34,469 bases of DNA, taken from Sphingomonadaceae bacterium. GTDB taxonomy: Bacteria > Pseudomonadota > Alphaproteobacteria > Sphingomonadales > Sphingomonadaceae. Position numbers and translations under genes: made by a program. The DNA lies in contig CANHQT010000025.1 of assembly GCA_947463325.1 (NCBI GenBank), positions 1 through 34,469 of the forward strand. Reading direction: 5' to 3'. The notes under the pieces were generated by a model that had not been told where the DNA came from, did not search any database, and saw nothing but the letters and a program-made list of their open reading frames with translations. Shown here one piece after another: positions 7,841-15,795 of the stretch. The first letter of the stretch is position 1; every line of letters starts with the position of its first letter.

Positions 7841-10240
7841 TCAATGTCGCACAGCGGCCTCGCCGGCTGAGGCGCCACCGACCGGAGCAACGGCCAACTC
7901 GTCAGCGTCTGTCCATTCGATCGCCTCTGGAGCACAAACAAGCGCGCGCTCCAGTACCTCGTCGACATGGCGTACCGGCACGATTTCCAGCGCGCCCTTC
8001 ACGCTATCGGGGATTTCGGCCAGATCCTTCTCATTCTCTTCCGGAATCAGCACTGTCCTGATGTTGCCGCGTTGGGCAGCGAGCAACTTTTCCTTGAGAC
8101 CGCCGATCGGGAGAACACGCCCCCGCAGCGTCACTTCCCCTGTCATGGCAACATCGCGGCGCACAGCAATACCCGTCAGCGTGGAAACCATCGCCGTCAC
8201 CATACCAATGCCGGCGGAAGGGCCATCTTTCGGAACCGCGCCTTCCGGCAAGTGGATATGGATGTCCTTGCGCTGGAATAGGCTGGGCTTGATGCCATAG
8301 GCGGGTGCGCGCGCCTTCACATAGCTCATCGCCGCCTGAACGGATTCGGTCATGACGTCGCCAAGCTTGCCAGTGGTTTTCACCTGCCCCTTGCCGGGAA
8401 CAGTGACAGCTTCGATTGTCAGCAGCTCGCCGCCGACCTCAGTCCAGGCAAGGCCAGTCACGGCGCCCACCTGATCCTCTTCCTCACCCACGCCGAAGCG
8501 ATACTTCCTGACACCCGCGAACTCGTGGAGGTTAGAAGTGGTGACGGTTACGGCTTCAGTCTGCTTTTCGAGAATACGGCGCAGCGACTTGCGGGCGAGC
8601 TTGGCAATCTCGCGCTCGAGCGTGCGCACGCCAGCTTCGCGGGTGTAAAAGCGGATGAGATCGCGCAGACCGTCCTCCTCCAGCACGAACTCGCCAGCCT
8701 TCAGGCCATGCGCCTCGACCTGCTTTGGCAACAGGTGGCGTTTAGCAATCTCGACCTTCTCGTCTTCGGTATACCCCTCGAGCCGGATGATCTCCATACG
8801 GTCGAGCAGTGGCTGCGGAAGGTTGAGGCTGTTCGCAGTGGTCACGAACATCACGTTGGACAGGTCGAGATCGAGCTCGAGATAATGATCGTTGAACTTG
8901 CTGTTCTGTTCGGGATCAAGGACCTCAAGCAGCGCGGAGGCTGGATCACCGCGGAAATCCTGTCCTAGTTTGTCGATTTCATCGAGCAAAAACAGCGGGT
9001 TCATCGTCTCCGCCTTTTTCAGATTGGCGACAATCTTCCCAGGCATGGAGCCGATGTAGGTGCGGCGGTGACCGCGGATTTCAGCTTCGTCACGGACACC
9101 GCCGAGGCTCTGCCGAACGAACTTGCGGCCCGTCGCACGGGCAATCGAGCGGCCGAGGCTCGTTTTGCCGACGCCCGGCGGGCCGACAAGGCACAGGATC
9201 GGGCCCTTGAGCTTGCGGGTGCGGGCCTGCACCGCGAGATATTCGACGATGCGTTCCTTGACCTTTTCGAGACCGAAATGATCCTCATCGAGCACGGCCT
9301 GTGCCGCCCCGATGTCCGACTTGATCTTGCTCGCCTTGCCCCAGGGCACACCCAGCATGACGTCGAGATAATTGCGCACGACCGTCGCTTCGGCGGACAT
9401 CGGCGCCATGCCCTTGAGTTTCTTTAGCTCCGCGAGCGCACGGGTGCGCGCTTCCTTGGGCATCTTTGCTTTGTCGATCTTGGCTTGGAGCTCTGCAATC
9501 TCCCCTTCGCCGCCCTCGTCATCGCCGGCACCGCCAAGTTCGCGTTGGATCGCCTTTAGCTGCTCGTTGAGATAATATTCCCGCTGGGTCTTTTCCATCT
9601 GCCGCTTCACACGGCCGCGGATGCGCTTTTCAACCTGAAGCGCGCCGAGCTCTCCCTCCATGAAGGCAAGCACCATTTCGAGCCGCTTGGCCACGTCAGC
9701 TTCGGACAGCATGGCCTGCTTGTCGGCGACCTTGACGTTGAGGTTGGCAGCGATGGTGTCCGCCACCTGAGAGGCACGCTCGAGCTGTTCGAGCTGAGTC
9801 ACCGTCTCGGCCGGCAAGCGCTTGTTGAGCTTTGCATAATCGCCAAACTGGCTGATGGTGGTGCGCATTAGCGCAGTCAGCTCGGGGCTGTCCTCGCCCG
9901 GTTCCGCTAACGCCTCGACATGGGCCTCGGTCCAGCCTTCATGCGACTCGAGCGAAGTCAGGCGTGCGCGTCCCTTGCCCTCAACCAGCACCCGCACGGT
10001 TCCATCGGGCAGCTTCAGCAACTGCAGTACGCTGGCGATGACGCCAAGATCAAAGAGATCGTCCGACCCCGGATCATCCTCAGCAGGATCAAGCTGCGCG
10101 ACGAGGAAGATATCCTTGTCGCCCGCCATCGCACGCTCCAGCGCAGCGACCGAACGATCGCGACCGACGAACAAGGGGACCACCATCTGCGGGAAAACGA
10201 CGATGTCTCGCAGCGGCAGCAGAGGGAAAGACTGGGTCAT
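7841..10240 (-). CDS. lon: ATP-dependent protease Lon
   Basis: A 799-residue cytoplasmic AAA+ serine protease of standard length. The N-terminal LON substrate domain begins [19 protein letters not shown]; the AAA+ module has Walker [12 protein letters not shown] and Walker [10 protein letters not shown]; the protease domain carries the catalytic Ser in [10 protein letters not shown] (about residue 675) and the catalytic Lys in [12 protein letters not shown] (about residue 716). Lon degrades misfolded and selected regulatory proteins. The last 25 or so residues form an acidic, Ala-rich tail. It follows ybaB by 78 bases and precedes hupB. The upstream gap has a possible heat-shock promoter, listed separately. 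Confidence 0.98.
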   Translation of the reverse strand: MTQSFPLLPLRDIVVFPQMVVPLFVGRDRSVAALERAMAGDKDIFLVAQLDPAEDDPGSDDLFDLGVIASVLQLLKLPDGTVRVLVEGKGRARLTSLESHEGWTEAHVEALAEPGEDSPELTALMRTTISQFGDYAKLNKRLPAETVTQLEQLERASQVADTIAANLNVKVADKQAMLSEADVAKRLEMVLAFMEGELGALQVEKRIRGRVKRQMEKTQREYYLNEQLKAIQRELGGAGDDEGGEGEIAELQAKIDKAKMPKEARTRALAELKKLKGMAPMSAEATVVRNYLDVMLGVPWGKASKIKSDIGAAQAVLDEDHFGLEKVKERIVEYLAVQARTRKLKGPILCLVGPPGVGKTSLGRSIARATGRKFVRQSLGGVRDEAEIRGHRRTYIGSMPGKIVANLKKAETMNPLFLLDEIDKLGQDFRGDPASALLEVLDPEQNSKFNDHYLELDLDLSNVMFVTTANSLNLPQPLLDRMEIIRLEGYTEDEKVEIAKRHLLPKQVEAHGLKAGEFVLEEDGLRDLIRFYTREAGVRTLEREIAKLARKSLRRILEKQTEAVTVTTSNLHEFAGVRKYRFGVGEEEDQVGAVTGLAWTEVGGELLTIEAVTVPGKGQVKTTGKLGDVMTESVQAAMSYVKARAPAYGIKPSLFQRKDIHIHLPEGAVPKDGPSAGIGMVTAMVSTLTGIAVRRDVAMTGEVTLRGRVLPIGGLKEKLLAAQRGNIRTVLIPEENEKDLAEIPDSVKGALEIVPVRHVDEVLERALVCAPEAIEWTDADELAVAPVGGASAGEAAVRH

Positions 10241-10281
10241 CGATACTCCGGGCAGCGCACGATGCGCTGCACATTCTTGCC

Positions 10282-10316
10282 AAGGATATGGCGCTCGGGC
10301 GTCAGTGCTTCAATGG
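10282..10316 (-). promoter_or_regulatory. Possible heat-shock (RpoH) promoter upstream of lon
   Basis: On the minus strand, in the 77 bases between the ybaB stop and the lon start, ATTGAAGC is followed after 13 bases by CGCCATAT. This loosely resembles an RpoH promoter (CTTGAAA and CCCCATAT-like boxes). lon is a heat-shock gene in many bacteria. The match is imperfect, so the call is tentative. Confidence 0.25.
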
Positions 10317-10317
10317 C

Positions 10318-10656
10318 TTAGCCGAATGGCAGCTTGAAGCCCGGCGGCAGCGGCAGACCCTGCGTCATCTTGGACATTTCGGCATTGCTCACAGAATCCG
10401 CTTTGGTGCGGGCGTCATTGAACGCGGCGGCTACCAAATCCTCGACCATCTGCTTTTCCGAAGGGGCAAGCAGGCTCTCGTCGATGCTGACGCGCCGAAT
10501 GCGTCCCTTGGCCGTCGCAGTGACGCGCACGAGCCCGCCGCCAGCCACACCCTCGACCTCGATGGCGTCGAGCTTCGCCTGCGCGTCGCTCATCTGCTGC
10601 TGGATGGTAGCTGCGGCCTGCTGAGCGGCTGCAAGCATTTCTTCCATCGATTTCAT
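10318..10656 (-). CDS. ybaB: Nucleoid-associated protein, YbaB/EbfC family
   Basis: A 112-residue protein with the family layout: N-terminal helix rich in Gln and Ala (KSMEEMLAAAQQAAATIQQQ), a central beta hairpin (EVEGVAGGGLVRVTATAKGRIRRVSID) and a C-terminal helix followed by MTQGLPLPPGFKLPF. The family forms dimers that bind DNA. The gene starts 23 bases after the dnaX stop, the classic dnaX-ybaB pair. The recR gene that follows in many bacteria is not present here; lon is in its place. Confidence 0.94.
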   Translation of the reverse strand: MKSMEEMLAAAQQAAATIQQQMSDAQAKLDAIEVEGVAGGGLVRVTATAKGRIRRVSIDESLLAPSEKQMVEDLVAAAFNDARTKADSVSNAEMSKMTQGLPLPPGFKLPFG

Positions 10657-10679
10657 GCGATTACTCCTCGAAATTTGGC

Positions 10680-12491
10680 CTACCCGTTGCCGGCTGCGCG
10701 CGGCATGCGCACCAGCTCGGCTTCCGGGAAGGCTGCGAATGTGGCTACGACCAACGGATGGCGCAACAGCTCGGCCTCGCGATTAGCCTCTGCGGCTTGG
10801 GTCTGTTCGTGGAGGCTGGGTGCGCCTTGTTCTTGCGCCAGCGACACGCGCCATGGCTGCTGCGTAGCGCGGGCCAGCGCAGATGCGATGGCAGAGGCGT
10901 CGCCATCACTGATGGCTGGCACGGCCTGAAGCACCAAAGCGCCATGCTCCAGCGAGACAACCCGTGCTTCGCGCCGCACCAGCGATGCCAGGACAAGCTC
11001 ACCCGAACCCGATAGCCATTCGGCAATGTCGGTAATCGCAACAGGCCCGACCTGATTTGGGGCGGCCGCCAGAGCGACAGGCGTGGCCTCGGCCGGATCA
11101 GCCTTGGGCGCGATTGCAGCGGGCTCATCCCCAGCCGGTGGTTGCGCAGGGGGGGCAGGTGCCGGCGGGGCAAGCGTCGTCGGGGCCGCGTCGCCGCGCT
11201 CGTGCAGCAACCGGGCCAGATCGTCGGGATCGGGCATGGTTCCGGCATGCACGATGCGTAAGACTGCCATTTCGAGCGCGGCTAGTGCATCGCCTGCCCG
11301 GGCAACCTCATCATGCGCGCGGAGCAATAGCTGCCAAAGCCGCTGGATGCGGGCCATGCCCATCTGGCCTGCCCAGTCGGCGACAGCTGCCGCATCCTCT
11401 GGAATCATGCCGGGGTCGTCGGCTCGGCTGGCGCGATGGAGCGCCACGCCATGAGCAAGGCGCATCAGACCGCGGACGATGGCGGCAGGATCATTGCCGA
11501 GCGCATATTGCAAGCGCACCTCGTCAATCGCGCCCCCCGGCTCCCCACCGAGCAGCGCCGCGAACAGCCGCCGCGTCGCGCCGCCATCGGATAGCCCGAG
11601 CATGTCTTCGACCTGCGCCGCAGTGACCAGCCCGCCGCCGTCGAGATCGGCATGCGCAATGGCCTGATCGAGAATGGACAGACCGTCCCGGACAGAGCCT
11701 TCCGCTGCTGTCGCTATCATGCGCAGCGCGACATCGTCCGCCGAGACTTTCTCCGCTTCACAGATGCGGCGGAAATGATCGAACAAAAGATCAGGCGTGA
11801 TGCGCCTGAGGTCAAAACGCTGGCACCGCGACAGGACTGTCACCGGGACCTTATTCACCTCTGTCGTGGCGAACAGGAATTTGACGTGTGGCGGCGGTTC
11901 CTCGAGCGTCTTCAGAAGCGCGTTGAACGCGTTCTTGGACAGCATGTGGACTTCGTCGATGATATAAATTTTGTAGCGCGCTGACACGGCGGCGTAGCGA
12001 ACCGCCTCAATGATTTCACGCACATCGTCGACGCCGGTGTGGCTGGCGGCGTCCATTTCTATAACGTCTATATGGCGCCCTTCGGCGATGGCGGTGCACG
12101 CATCGCATACACCGCATGGTTCGATGGTGGGGCCGCCGGTGCCGTCAGGGCCGGTGCAGTTGAGCCCCTTGGCAATGAGCCGCGCAGTCGAGGTTTTCCC
12201 GACCCCGCGAACACCTGTCATGAGAAAGGCATGGGCCAAGCGGTCGCGCCGGATAGCATTGGCCAGCGTCTGCACCATGGCATCCTGGCCGATCAGCTCG
12301 GCAAAGGTTTGCGGACGATATTTGCGGGCAAGGACGCGATAGGCAGACGCGCTGCCCGTTGCCGGAGCGGCCGGCGGCAGTTCCGGCGCGCCAAACAGCG
12401 CCGACTGGCCCGCCGCCTCAAGCTCGGCAGCGTTCGGAACCTCATCCATGTCCGGCTGCTCGCCGTTTATCTCGCCGGAATCACCCATCAT
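10680..12491 (-). CDS. dnaX: DNA polymerase III subunit gamma/tau
   Basis: A 603-residue clamp-loader ATPase. After a non-conserved acidic N-terminal stretch of about 50 residues comes YRVLARKYRPQTFAELIGQD, Walker A GVRGVGKTSTARLIAK, a four-Cys zinc site (NCTG...PCGVCDAC), Walker B IYIIDEVHML and the sensor 1 stretch LFATTE. The C-terminal third, with a Pro/Ala-rich linker, is the tau-specific part that binds the polymerase and helicase. No slippery A-rich frameshift heptamer was seen, so a separate short gamma form is not supported. It is first of the dnaX-ybaB pair and lies near the SRP RNA gene, as in many bacteria. Confidence 0.97.
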   Translation of the reverse strand: MMGDSGEINGEQPDMDEVPNAAELEAAGQSALFGAPELPPAAPATGSASAYRVLARKYRPQTFAELIGQDAMVQTLANAIRRDRLAHAFLMTGVRGVGKTSTARLIAKGLNCTGPDGTGGPTIEPCGVCDACTAIAEGRHIDVIEMDAASHTGVDDVREIIEAVRYAAVSARYKIYIIDEVHMLSKNAFNALLKTLEEPPPHVKFLFATTEVNKVPVTVLSRCQRFDLRRITPDLLFDHFRRICEAEKVSADDVALRMIATAAEGSVRDGLSILDQAIAHADLDGGGLVTAAQVEDMLGLSDGGATRRLFAALLGGEPGGAIDEVRLQYALGNDPAAIVRGLMRLAHGVALHRASRADDPGMIPEDAAAVADWAGQMGMARIQRLWQLLLRAHDEVARAGDALAALEMAVLRIVHAGTMPDPDDLARLLHERGDAAPTTLAPPAPAPPAQPPAGDEPAAIAPKADPAEATPVALAAAPNQVGPVAITDIAEWLSGSGELVLASLVRREARVVSLEHGALVLQAVPAISDGDASAIASALARATQQPWRVSLAQEQGAPSLHEQTQAAEANREAELLRHPLVVATFAAFPEAELVRMPRAAGNG

Positions 12492-12533
12492 TCATCCAGA
12501 TTAGGCGCTGCTGCCGCCGCTGTCGAACATTCG

Positions 12534-13619
12534 CTAACGAGCAGCGAGCAAGGCATCGAGTTCATCAACCGTCCGGTCGAGCAGCGCGTCGCCGCCGTCG
12601 ACCATCGGCCACCAATTGGCCTCGACTTCCCATTGATAGGTCATGGTCATGGTACGCGTCTGCCACAGGCCGGGCGTGAATGTGCCACCGCTAGCCGCAG
12701 TCCCGCCAAACGGCCAGATCATCAACGGGACGGCATAGCCAAGGCCAGTGCGCCCGACCGCTTCGCGCACCAGCGGTGCAGCGTTCCCGCGCGGCACAAT
12801 GATGCGGCGCAGTTCGATGTCGTCATTAAGCCCGGTCCGGTCATCCCGCGCTTCCAGATCGCGGCGAGAATAGTTGACCAGCGTCAGCTGCGCTGCGGGA
12901 TCGACCTCCACCGGCTGAACGTCGAAACAGGGCTCGACATAATCATCCCAGATGATCGAGGTACCGCCCTTGAAATCGTCTCGGCGCATCTCGCGTTCAC
13001 GGCGAATGATGCTGCTATAGTCACGCCGGCCGCGCAGGCAGGCCCGGCTTTCAGCCCCAGCAGGACCGCGCGCAGTGATCCGCCAGCCTTGCAGCCTGGC
13101 AAGAGGGGCAGGCACGCCCTCACTGAGCGCGATATCGACCGCCTGCAGCTTTCCCGACAACAGCAACGCGATGCAGAAGGATTGGCAACCAACCCATTGG
13201 TGGGTTGTGCCCTGACTGACCAGCGCGATCCGCCCGCTTTCGGGCAACGCCACCGGCGTTATCGGCGCAACCGATCCGTTTCCGACACCTGCTGCAGCAT
13301 TGAGTTGCGAGGGCACCGCCCAGCCGACGCAGAGGATGGCGACCACAGCCAGCAGGCCCGCACCGACGTCCAACCCCCTCCCCTTCGTCAGGAACCAGCC
13401 GCCGATCAGGCGCAGCACCAAATAGAGCGCGAGCATGGCTGCGCTGTAGAGAAGGCCGGTCGGGAACGGCAGGAAAAGCACGGCGATGAGGCCGACCAGC
13501 GGGATCGGGCCGAGCGGTGCGGTGAACATGGCACCAAGCGTACCGGCCGCGCAAAGCAGCATGATTGCTGCCAAAGGCCGCCCTGCCGGGCCAAGCCAGT
13601 TCCAGATTCGCCTGATCAT
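12534..13619 (-). CDS. Unrecognised membrane protein with large C-terminal domain
   Basis: A 361-residue protein that I do not recognise. The N-terminal 115 residues contain about three or four hydrophobic segments (for example residues 16-36, 38-50, 54-70 and 85-101), with short loops. The rest, about 240 residues, is soluble-looking and has paired cysteines (GCQSFC, and single Cys in ACLRG and EPCFD) that could form disulfides if it is periplasmic. It contains motifs such as GTSIIWDDYVEP and WPFGGTAASGGTFTPGLWQ. Base use matches its neighbours, so recent transfer is not suggested. It lies between the SRP RNA gene and dnaX, 42 bases ahead of the latter. The ribosome site is weak. Confidence 0.7.
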   Translation of the reverse strand: MIRRIWNWLGPAGRPLAAIMLLCAAGTLGAMFTAPLGPIPLVGLIAVLFLPFPTGLLYSAAMLALYLVLRLIGGWFLTKGRGLDVGAGLLAVVAILCVGWAVPSQLNAAAGVGNGSVAPITPVALPESGRIALVSQGTTHQWVGCQSFCIALLLSGKLQAVDIALSEGVPAPLARLQGWRITARGPAGAESRACLRGRRDYSSIIRREREMRRDDFKGGTSIIWDDYVEPCFDVQPVEVDPAAQLTLVNYSRRDLEARDDRTGLNDDIELRRIIVPRGNAAPLVREAVGRTGLGYAVPLMIWPFGGTAASGGTFTPGLWQTRTMTMTYQWEVEANWWPMVDGGDALLDRTVDELDALLAAR

Positions 13620-13625
13620 GCCGCA

Positions 13626-13651
13626 CGTCTAGCGTAGCGGCGTCCAGCGTA
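13626..13651. repeat. Short tandem direct repeat upstream of the membrane protein gene
   Basis: Two copies of an 11-base word, CGTCTAGCGTA (13626-13636) and CGTCCAGCGTA (13641-13651), are spaced 15 bases apart. They lie between the start of the membrane protein gene (13619) and the end of the SRP RNA gene. Confidence 0.5.
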
Positions 13652-13661
13652 ACAATGGCGA

Positions 13662-13757
13662 GGGTGGGAGCCGGAACGACCCGCCGCGAATTCGTTGCGG
13701 CTGCTTCCTTCCGGACCTGACCGGGTTGGCGAAGACGACGTCCGCCCGACTCCCGCC
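13662..13757 (-). ncRNA. ffs: Signal recognition particle RNA, small bacterial (4.5S) type
   Basis: On the minus strand the hallmark loop and bulge sequence GTCAGGTCCGGAAGGAAGCA is present in full. The outer ends pair: GGGAGTCGG at the 5' side with CCGGCTCCC at the 3' side, giving a single long hairpin of about 96 bases. The RNA binds Ffh and directs ribosomes making membrane proteins to the membrane. It lacks the Alu domain of longer SRP RNAs. Ends are estimated from the pairing. Confidence 0.93.
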
Positions 13758-13813
13758 GCGCATATGGCCCCGGTCAGCGGCTTTGGCAAGGCAAGCCGCC
13801 AACCACGGCCGGA

Positions 13814-14158
13814 TCACGCCGCTACGCGTTGAGGGCCGAGAAGCAGGGCGGCCATATTCCCCTGACAACGATAGCTGTGGAAAATGAGATAGACGGAGAG
13901 GAAAACCATACCGCCGAACACCGCAACCAGCCCCAGTGCCAGACCGCCGGCGCTGAAGCCGTGGCGCCACGACACCCACAGACCGGACAGCAGGAGGAAG
14001 GTGAAGAAATCGGCGTTGAACTGGCCCGGCCAGCGCATCTCGGCAATGTCCCCGAAGAAAACCGGCAGCAGGTTCCAGCCATCAATGCTGATAGTGACGA
14101 CGGTATAGCCGACGAGCGCCAGAAAACAGGCAGCCAAGAACAGTCGGAACAGCAACAT
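13814..14158 (-). CDS. Small integral membrane protein of unknown function
   Basis: A 114-residue protein starting MLLFRLFLAACFLALVGY, with about three hydrophobic segments: residues 2-20, about 53-63, and 68-90. It resembles no family that I can name. The ATG at 14158 is preferred because GGGAG lies eight bases upstream; a GTG five codons earlier (14173) is the alternative. The gene stands alone on the minus strand behind a palindrome that falls between its likely promoter boxes, which suggests control by a dedicated repressor. Confidence 0.7.
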   Translation of the reverse strand: MLLFRLFLAACFLALVGYTVVTISIDGWNLLPVFFGDIAEMRWPGQFNADFFTFLLLSGLWVSWRHGFSAGGLALGLVAVFGGMVFLSVYLIFHSYRCQGNMAALLLGPQRVAA

Positions 14159-14179
14159 GGAGGCGTCTCCCACTTAGTA

Positions 14180-14220
14180 TGAGACGCAATTTATGTAGCA
14201 GTCGCTACAACCATGCAAGC
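14180..14220 (-). promoter_or_regulatory. Promoter with palindromic operator-like site (TGTAGC-4-GCTACA)
   Basis: The perfect dyad TGTAGC-GACT-GCTACA (14194-14209) lies about 36 bases ahead of the small membrane protein ATG. On the minus strand TTGCAT sits just upstream and, 17 bases on, CATAAA just downstream, so the dyad would fall between -35 and -10 boxes. A position like this is typical of TetR or MarR family operators. The regulator is not in the window. Confidence 0.45.
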
Positions 14221-14239
14221 CCTAGCGCGCAGCGCGCCC

Positions 14240-14575
14240 TCAGACGCCCTGCATATCGATGCTCTCTGACGGGATCCGTACCGTGATGCCGTCCGGCATT
14301 TCACCCATGCGGATCTGACAGGCGAGGCGGCTGGTCCGGCAGGCACCGGCTGCGAGATCGAGCATATCCTCCTCGGACTCGCTGGCGCGCGGGAGTTTCG
14401 CGAAATCCTCTGCAGTCACGATCACATGGCAGGTCGAGCAGGCCATCTGGCCCTCGCACGTTCCTTCGAGCGGCATGCCTGCCGCCTGCGCGACCGAGAG
14501 CAGCGTTTCATCGGCAGCCCCGGATGCCTCGGTGCGTCCCTCCCCGTCAGCATGGATGAATGTCGCGCGGATCAT
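14240..14575 (-). CDS. [2Fe-2S] ferredoxin, adrenodoxin/Isc type
   Basis: A 111-residue electron carrier. The cluster ligands are visible as CEGQMACSTC (C-x5-C-x2-C) and a fourth Cys near LACQIRMG, the arrangement of the adrenodoxin/putidaredoxin/Isc ferredoxin group. The ATG overlaps the stop of the cysteine desulfurase as ATGA, so translation of the two is probably coupled. In Fe-S cluster assembly an Isc ferredoxin supplies electrons to reduce sulfane sulfur from the desulfurase, which suits this pairing; a role with a cytochrome P450 is the other option for this family, but no P450 gene is nearby. An extra Cys is present in GACRTS. Confidence 0.92.
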   Translation of the reverse strand: MIRATFIHADGEGRTEASGAADETLLSVAQAAGMPLEGTCEGQMACSTCHVIVTAEDFAKLPRASESEEDMLDLAAGACRTSRLACQIRMGEMPDGITVRIPSESIDMQGV

Positions 14576-15660
14576 GCGGGCACCTTTTGCAGTTCAGCTG
14601 CAGACTTGATAGCGCCAAGCCCTTCGCGCAAGTCCGCTTCACTGGTGAACCGCCCCCACCCAAGGCGGATCGAGGCGCGCGCTTCGGTTTCCGACAGTCC
14701 GATCGCCCTCAACACATGGCTCGACCGGCCCGAGCCACTGCCGCAGGCGCTGCCGAGCGTGAAGGCGACGCCGCGCGCATCGGAGAGGAGGCGCGTGGCA
14801 TTCACTCCCTCCAGCCGCAGGTTCAGGTTGCCGTGCCAACGCGCCTGCATGGAGCCGTTGATGTTCCAGCCTGCCATTTCCGCTTGCGCAATGGCCCACA
14901 GGCGTTCGGCATGGGCCGCATCGGCAGCCATGCGTTCGCGCGCCACTCGTGCCGCCGCACCGAAGCCGGCGACGAGCGCGGGCGAGACGGTTCCGGCTCG
15001 CATACCCATTTCCTGTGCCCCGCCCAGCATCATCGGCGGCAAATCAATCCCGTCCCTGATCCACAAGGCGCCAATGCCCTTTGGCCCGTGGATTTTGTGC
15101 GCAGTGACGGCAATCAGGTCCGGCCCCTCGGGAATGGCGATGCGCCCGAACCCCTGCACCGCGTCACACAGCAGCAAGCCCCCGGCCGCGTGCACCCGCT
15201 CAACCCATTGGGTGACCGGCTGGATGGTGCCGATTTCGTTGTTGACCAGCATCAGCGCGGCAATGCCGTTCTCGGGAAATGCATCAGGCACAACGGCAAT
15301 CCCGTCACTGCTGACCGGCACAAGTGCACCGGCCATTGCCTCAACACATTGCAGAACAGCGGCATGCTCGATCGCGCTGGCGGTAACGCCGCCCGGCTTA
15401 AGCTTGGCAGCCGAACGGAGCGCCCAGTTGATCGCTTCTGTCGCGCCCGAAGTGAAAATCACACGGCCGCCCTTTGGCAGCAGCGCCGCAACCTCATCCC
15501 GCGCCATTTCGACCGCAACCGAGGCAGCCCGACCGATGCGATAGGGCGCAGCCGGATTGGCAAAGCCGCCATCGCTATCCGGCCCGCCGAGCCAGGCGAG
15601 CATTGCTTCACGCGCTTCGGGCGCCAGCGGGGTCGTTGCCTGATAGTCGAGGTAGATCAT
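14572..15660 (-). CDS. Cysteine desulfurase, NifS/IscS family
   Basis: A 362-residue PLP enzyme that takes sulfur from cysteine to form a persulfide, giving alanine. Numbered from the Met at 15660, the PLP-binding Lys is Lys189 in TAHKIHGPKG and the catalytic Cys is Cys306 in LGSACGSGSGRSSH, on the short flexible loop typical of group I (NifS/IscS) enzymes. The start MIYLDYQATTPLAP is the family's usual N-terminus; an ATG at 15675 would add five residues and has no better ribosome site. No IscU, IscA or SUF scaffold gene is adjacent, so its acceptor may be the general cluster pathway, tRNA thiolation or another sulfur route. A Fur-like palindrome lies just upstream. Confidence 0.93.
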   Translation of the reverse strand: MIYLDYQATTPLAPEAREAMLAWLGGPDSDGGFANPAAPYRIGRAASVAVEMARDEVAALLPKGGRVIFTSGATEAINWALRSAAKLKPGGVTASAIEHAAVLQCVEAMAGALVPVSSDGIAVVPDAFPENGIAALMLVNNEIGTIQPVTQWVERVHAAGGLLLCDAVQGFGRIAIPEGPDLIAVTAHKIHGPKGIGALWIRDGIDLPPMMLGGAQEMGMRAGTVSPALVAGFGAAARVARERMAADAAHAERLWAIAQAEMAGWNINGSMQARWHGNLNLRLEGVNATRLLSDARGVAFTLGSACGSGSGRSSHVLRAIGLSETEARASIRLGWGRFTSEADLREGLGAIKSAAELQKVPA

Positions 15661-15687
15661 GGGCACTTCTGACATTGCGCAGCCGTT

Positions 15688-15708
15688 TTTTGCGAACGAT
15701 TCGCAAAA
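15688..15708. promoter_or_regulatory. Fur-like palindrome upstream of the cysteine desulfurase gene
   Basis: A perfect 9-base inverted repeat, TTTTGCGAA-CGA-TTCGCAAAA. Its core TGCGAATCGTTCGCA on the minus strand differs by one base from the 7-1-7 Fur-type word TGCGAATnATTCGCA. It lies between the divergent desulfurase and hydrolase genes, 28 bases ahead of the desulfurase ATG. Iron control of the desulfurase-ferredoxin pair is inferred from this alone. Confidence 0.45.
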
Positions 15709-15738
15709 GTTGCGGATTGCAACCCATGTCTATATAGG
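15709..15738 (+). promoter_or_regulatory. Possible promoter of the alpha/beta hydrolase gene
   Basis: TTGCGG (15710-15715) is followed after 17 bases by TATAGG, in a locally AT-rich stretch reading CTATATAGGG. The -35 region overlaps a second small dyad, GTTGC-GGATT-GCAAC (15709-15723). Confidence 0.4.
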
Positions 15739-15795
15739 GCGCAGCTTGCAGTCGCCAGCCCGCCGGCCGGCCAATGATATGAAAGCGCCGCACCC

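Noticed and set aside
10680-12491. Programmed frameshift in dnaX
   Set aside because: No A-rich slippery heptamer with downstream hairpin was seen; a long tau-type product explains the frame.
12039-13637. Plus-strand open frame of 532 codons
   Set aside because: Antisense to dnaX and the membrane protein gene; Arg/Pro/Gln-rich translation with no recognisable domain.
15709-15723. GTTGC-GGATT-GCAAC dyad as a second regulator site
   Set aside because: Short arms and overlap with a promoter -35 box make chance likely; kept only as a note in the promoter entry.
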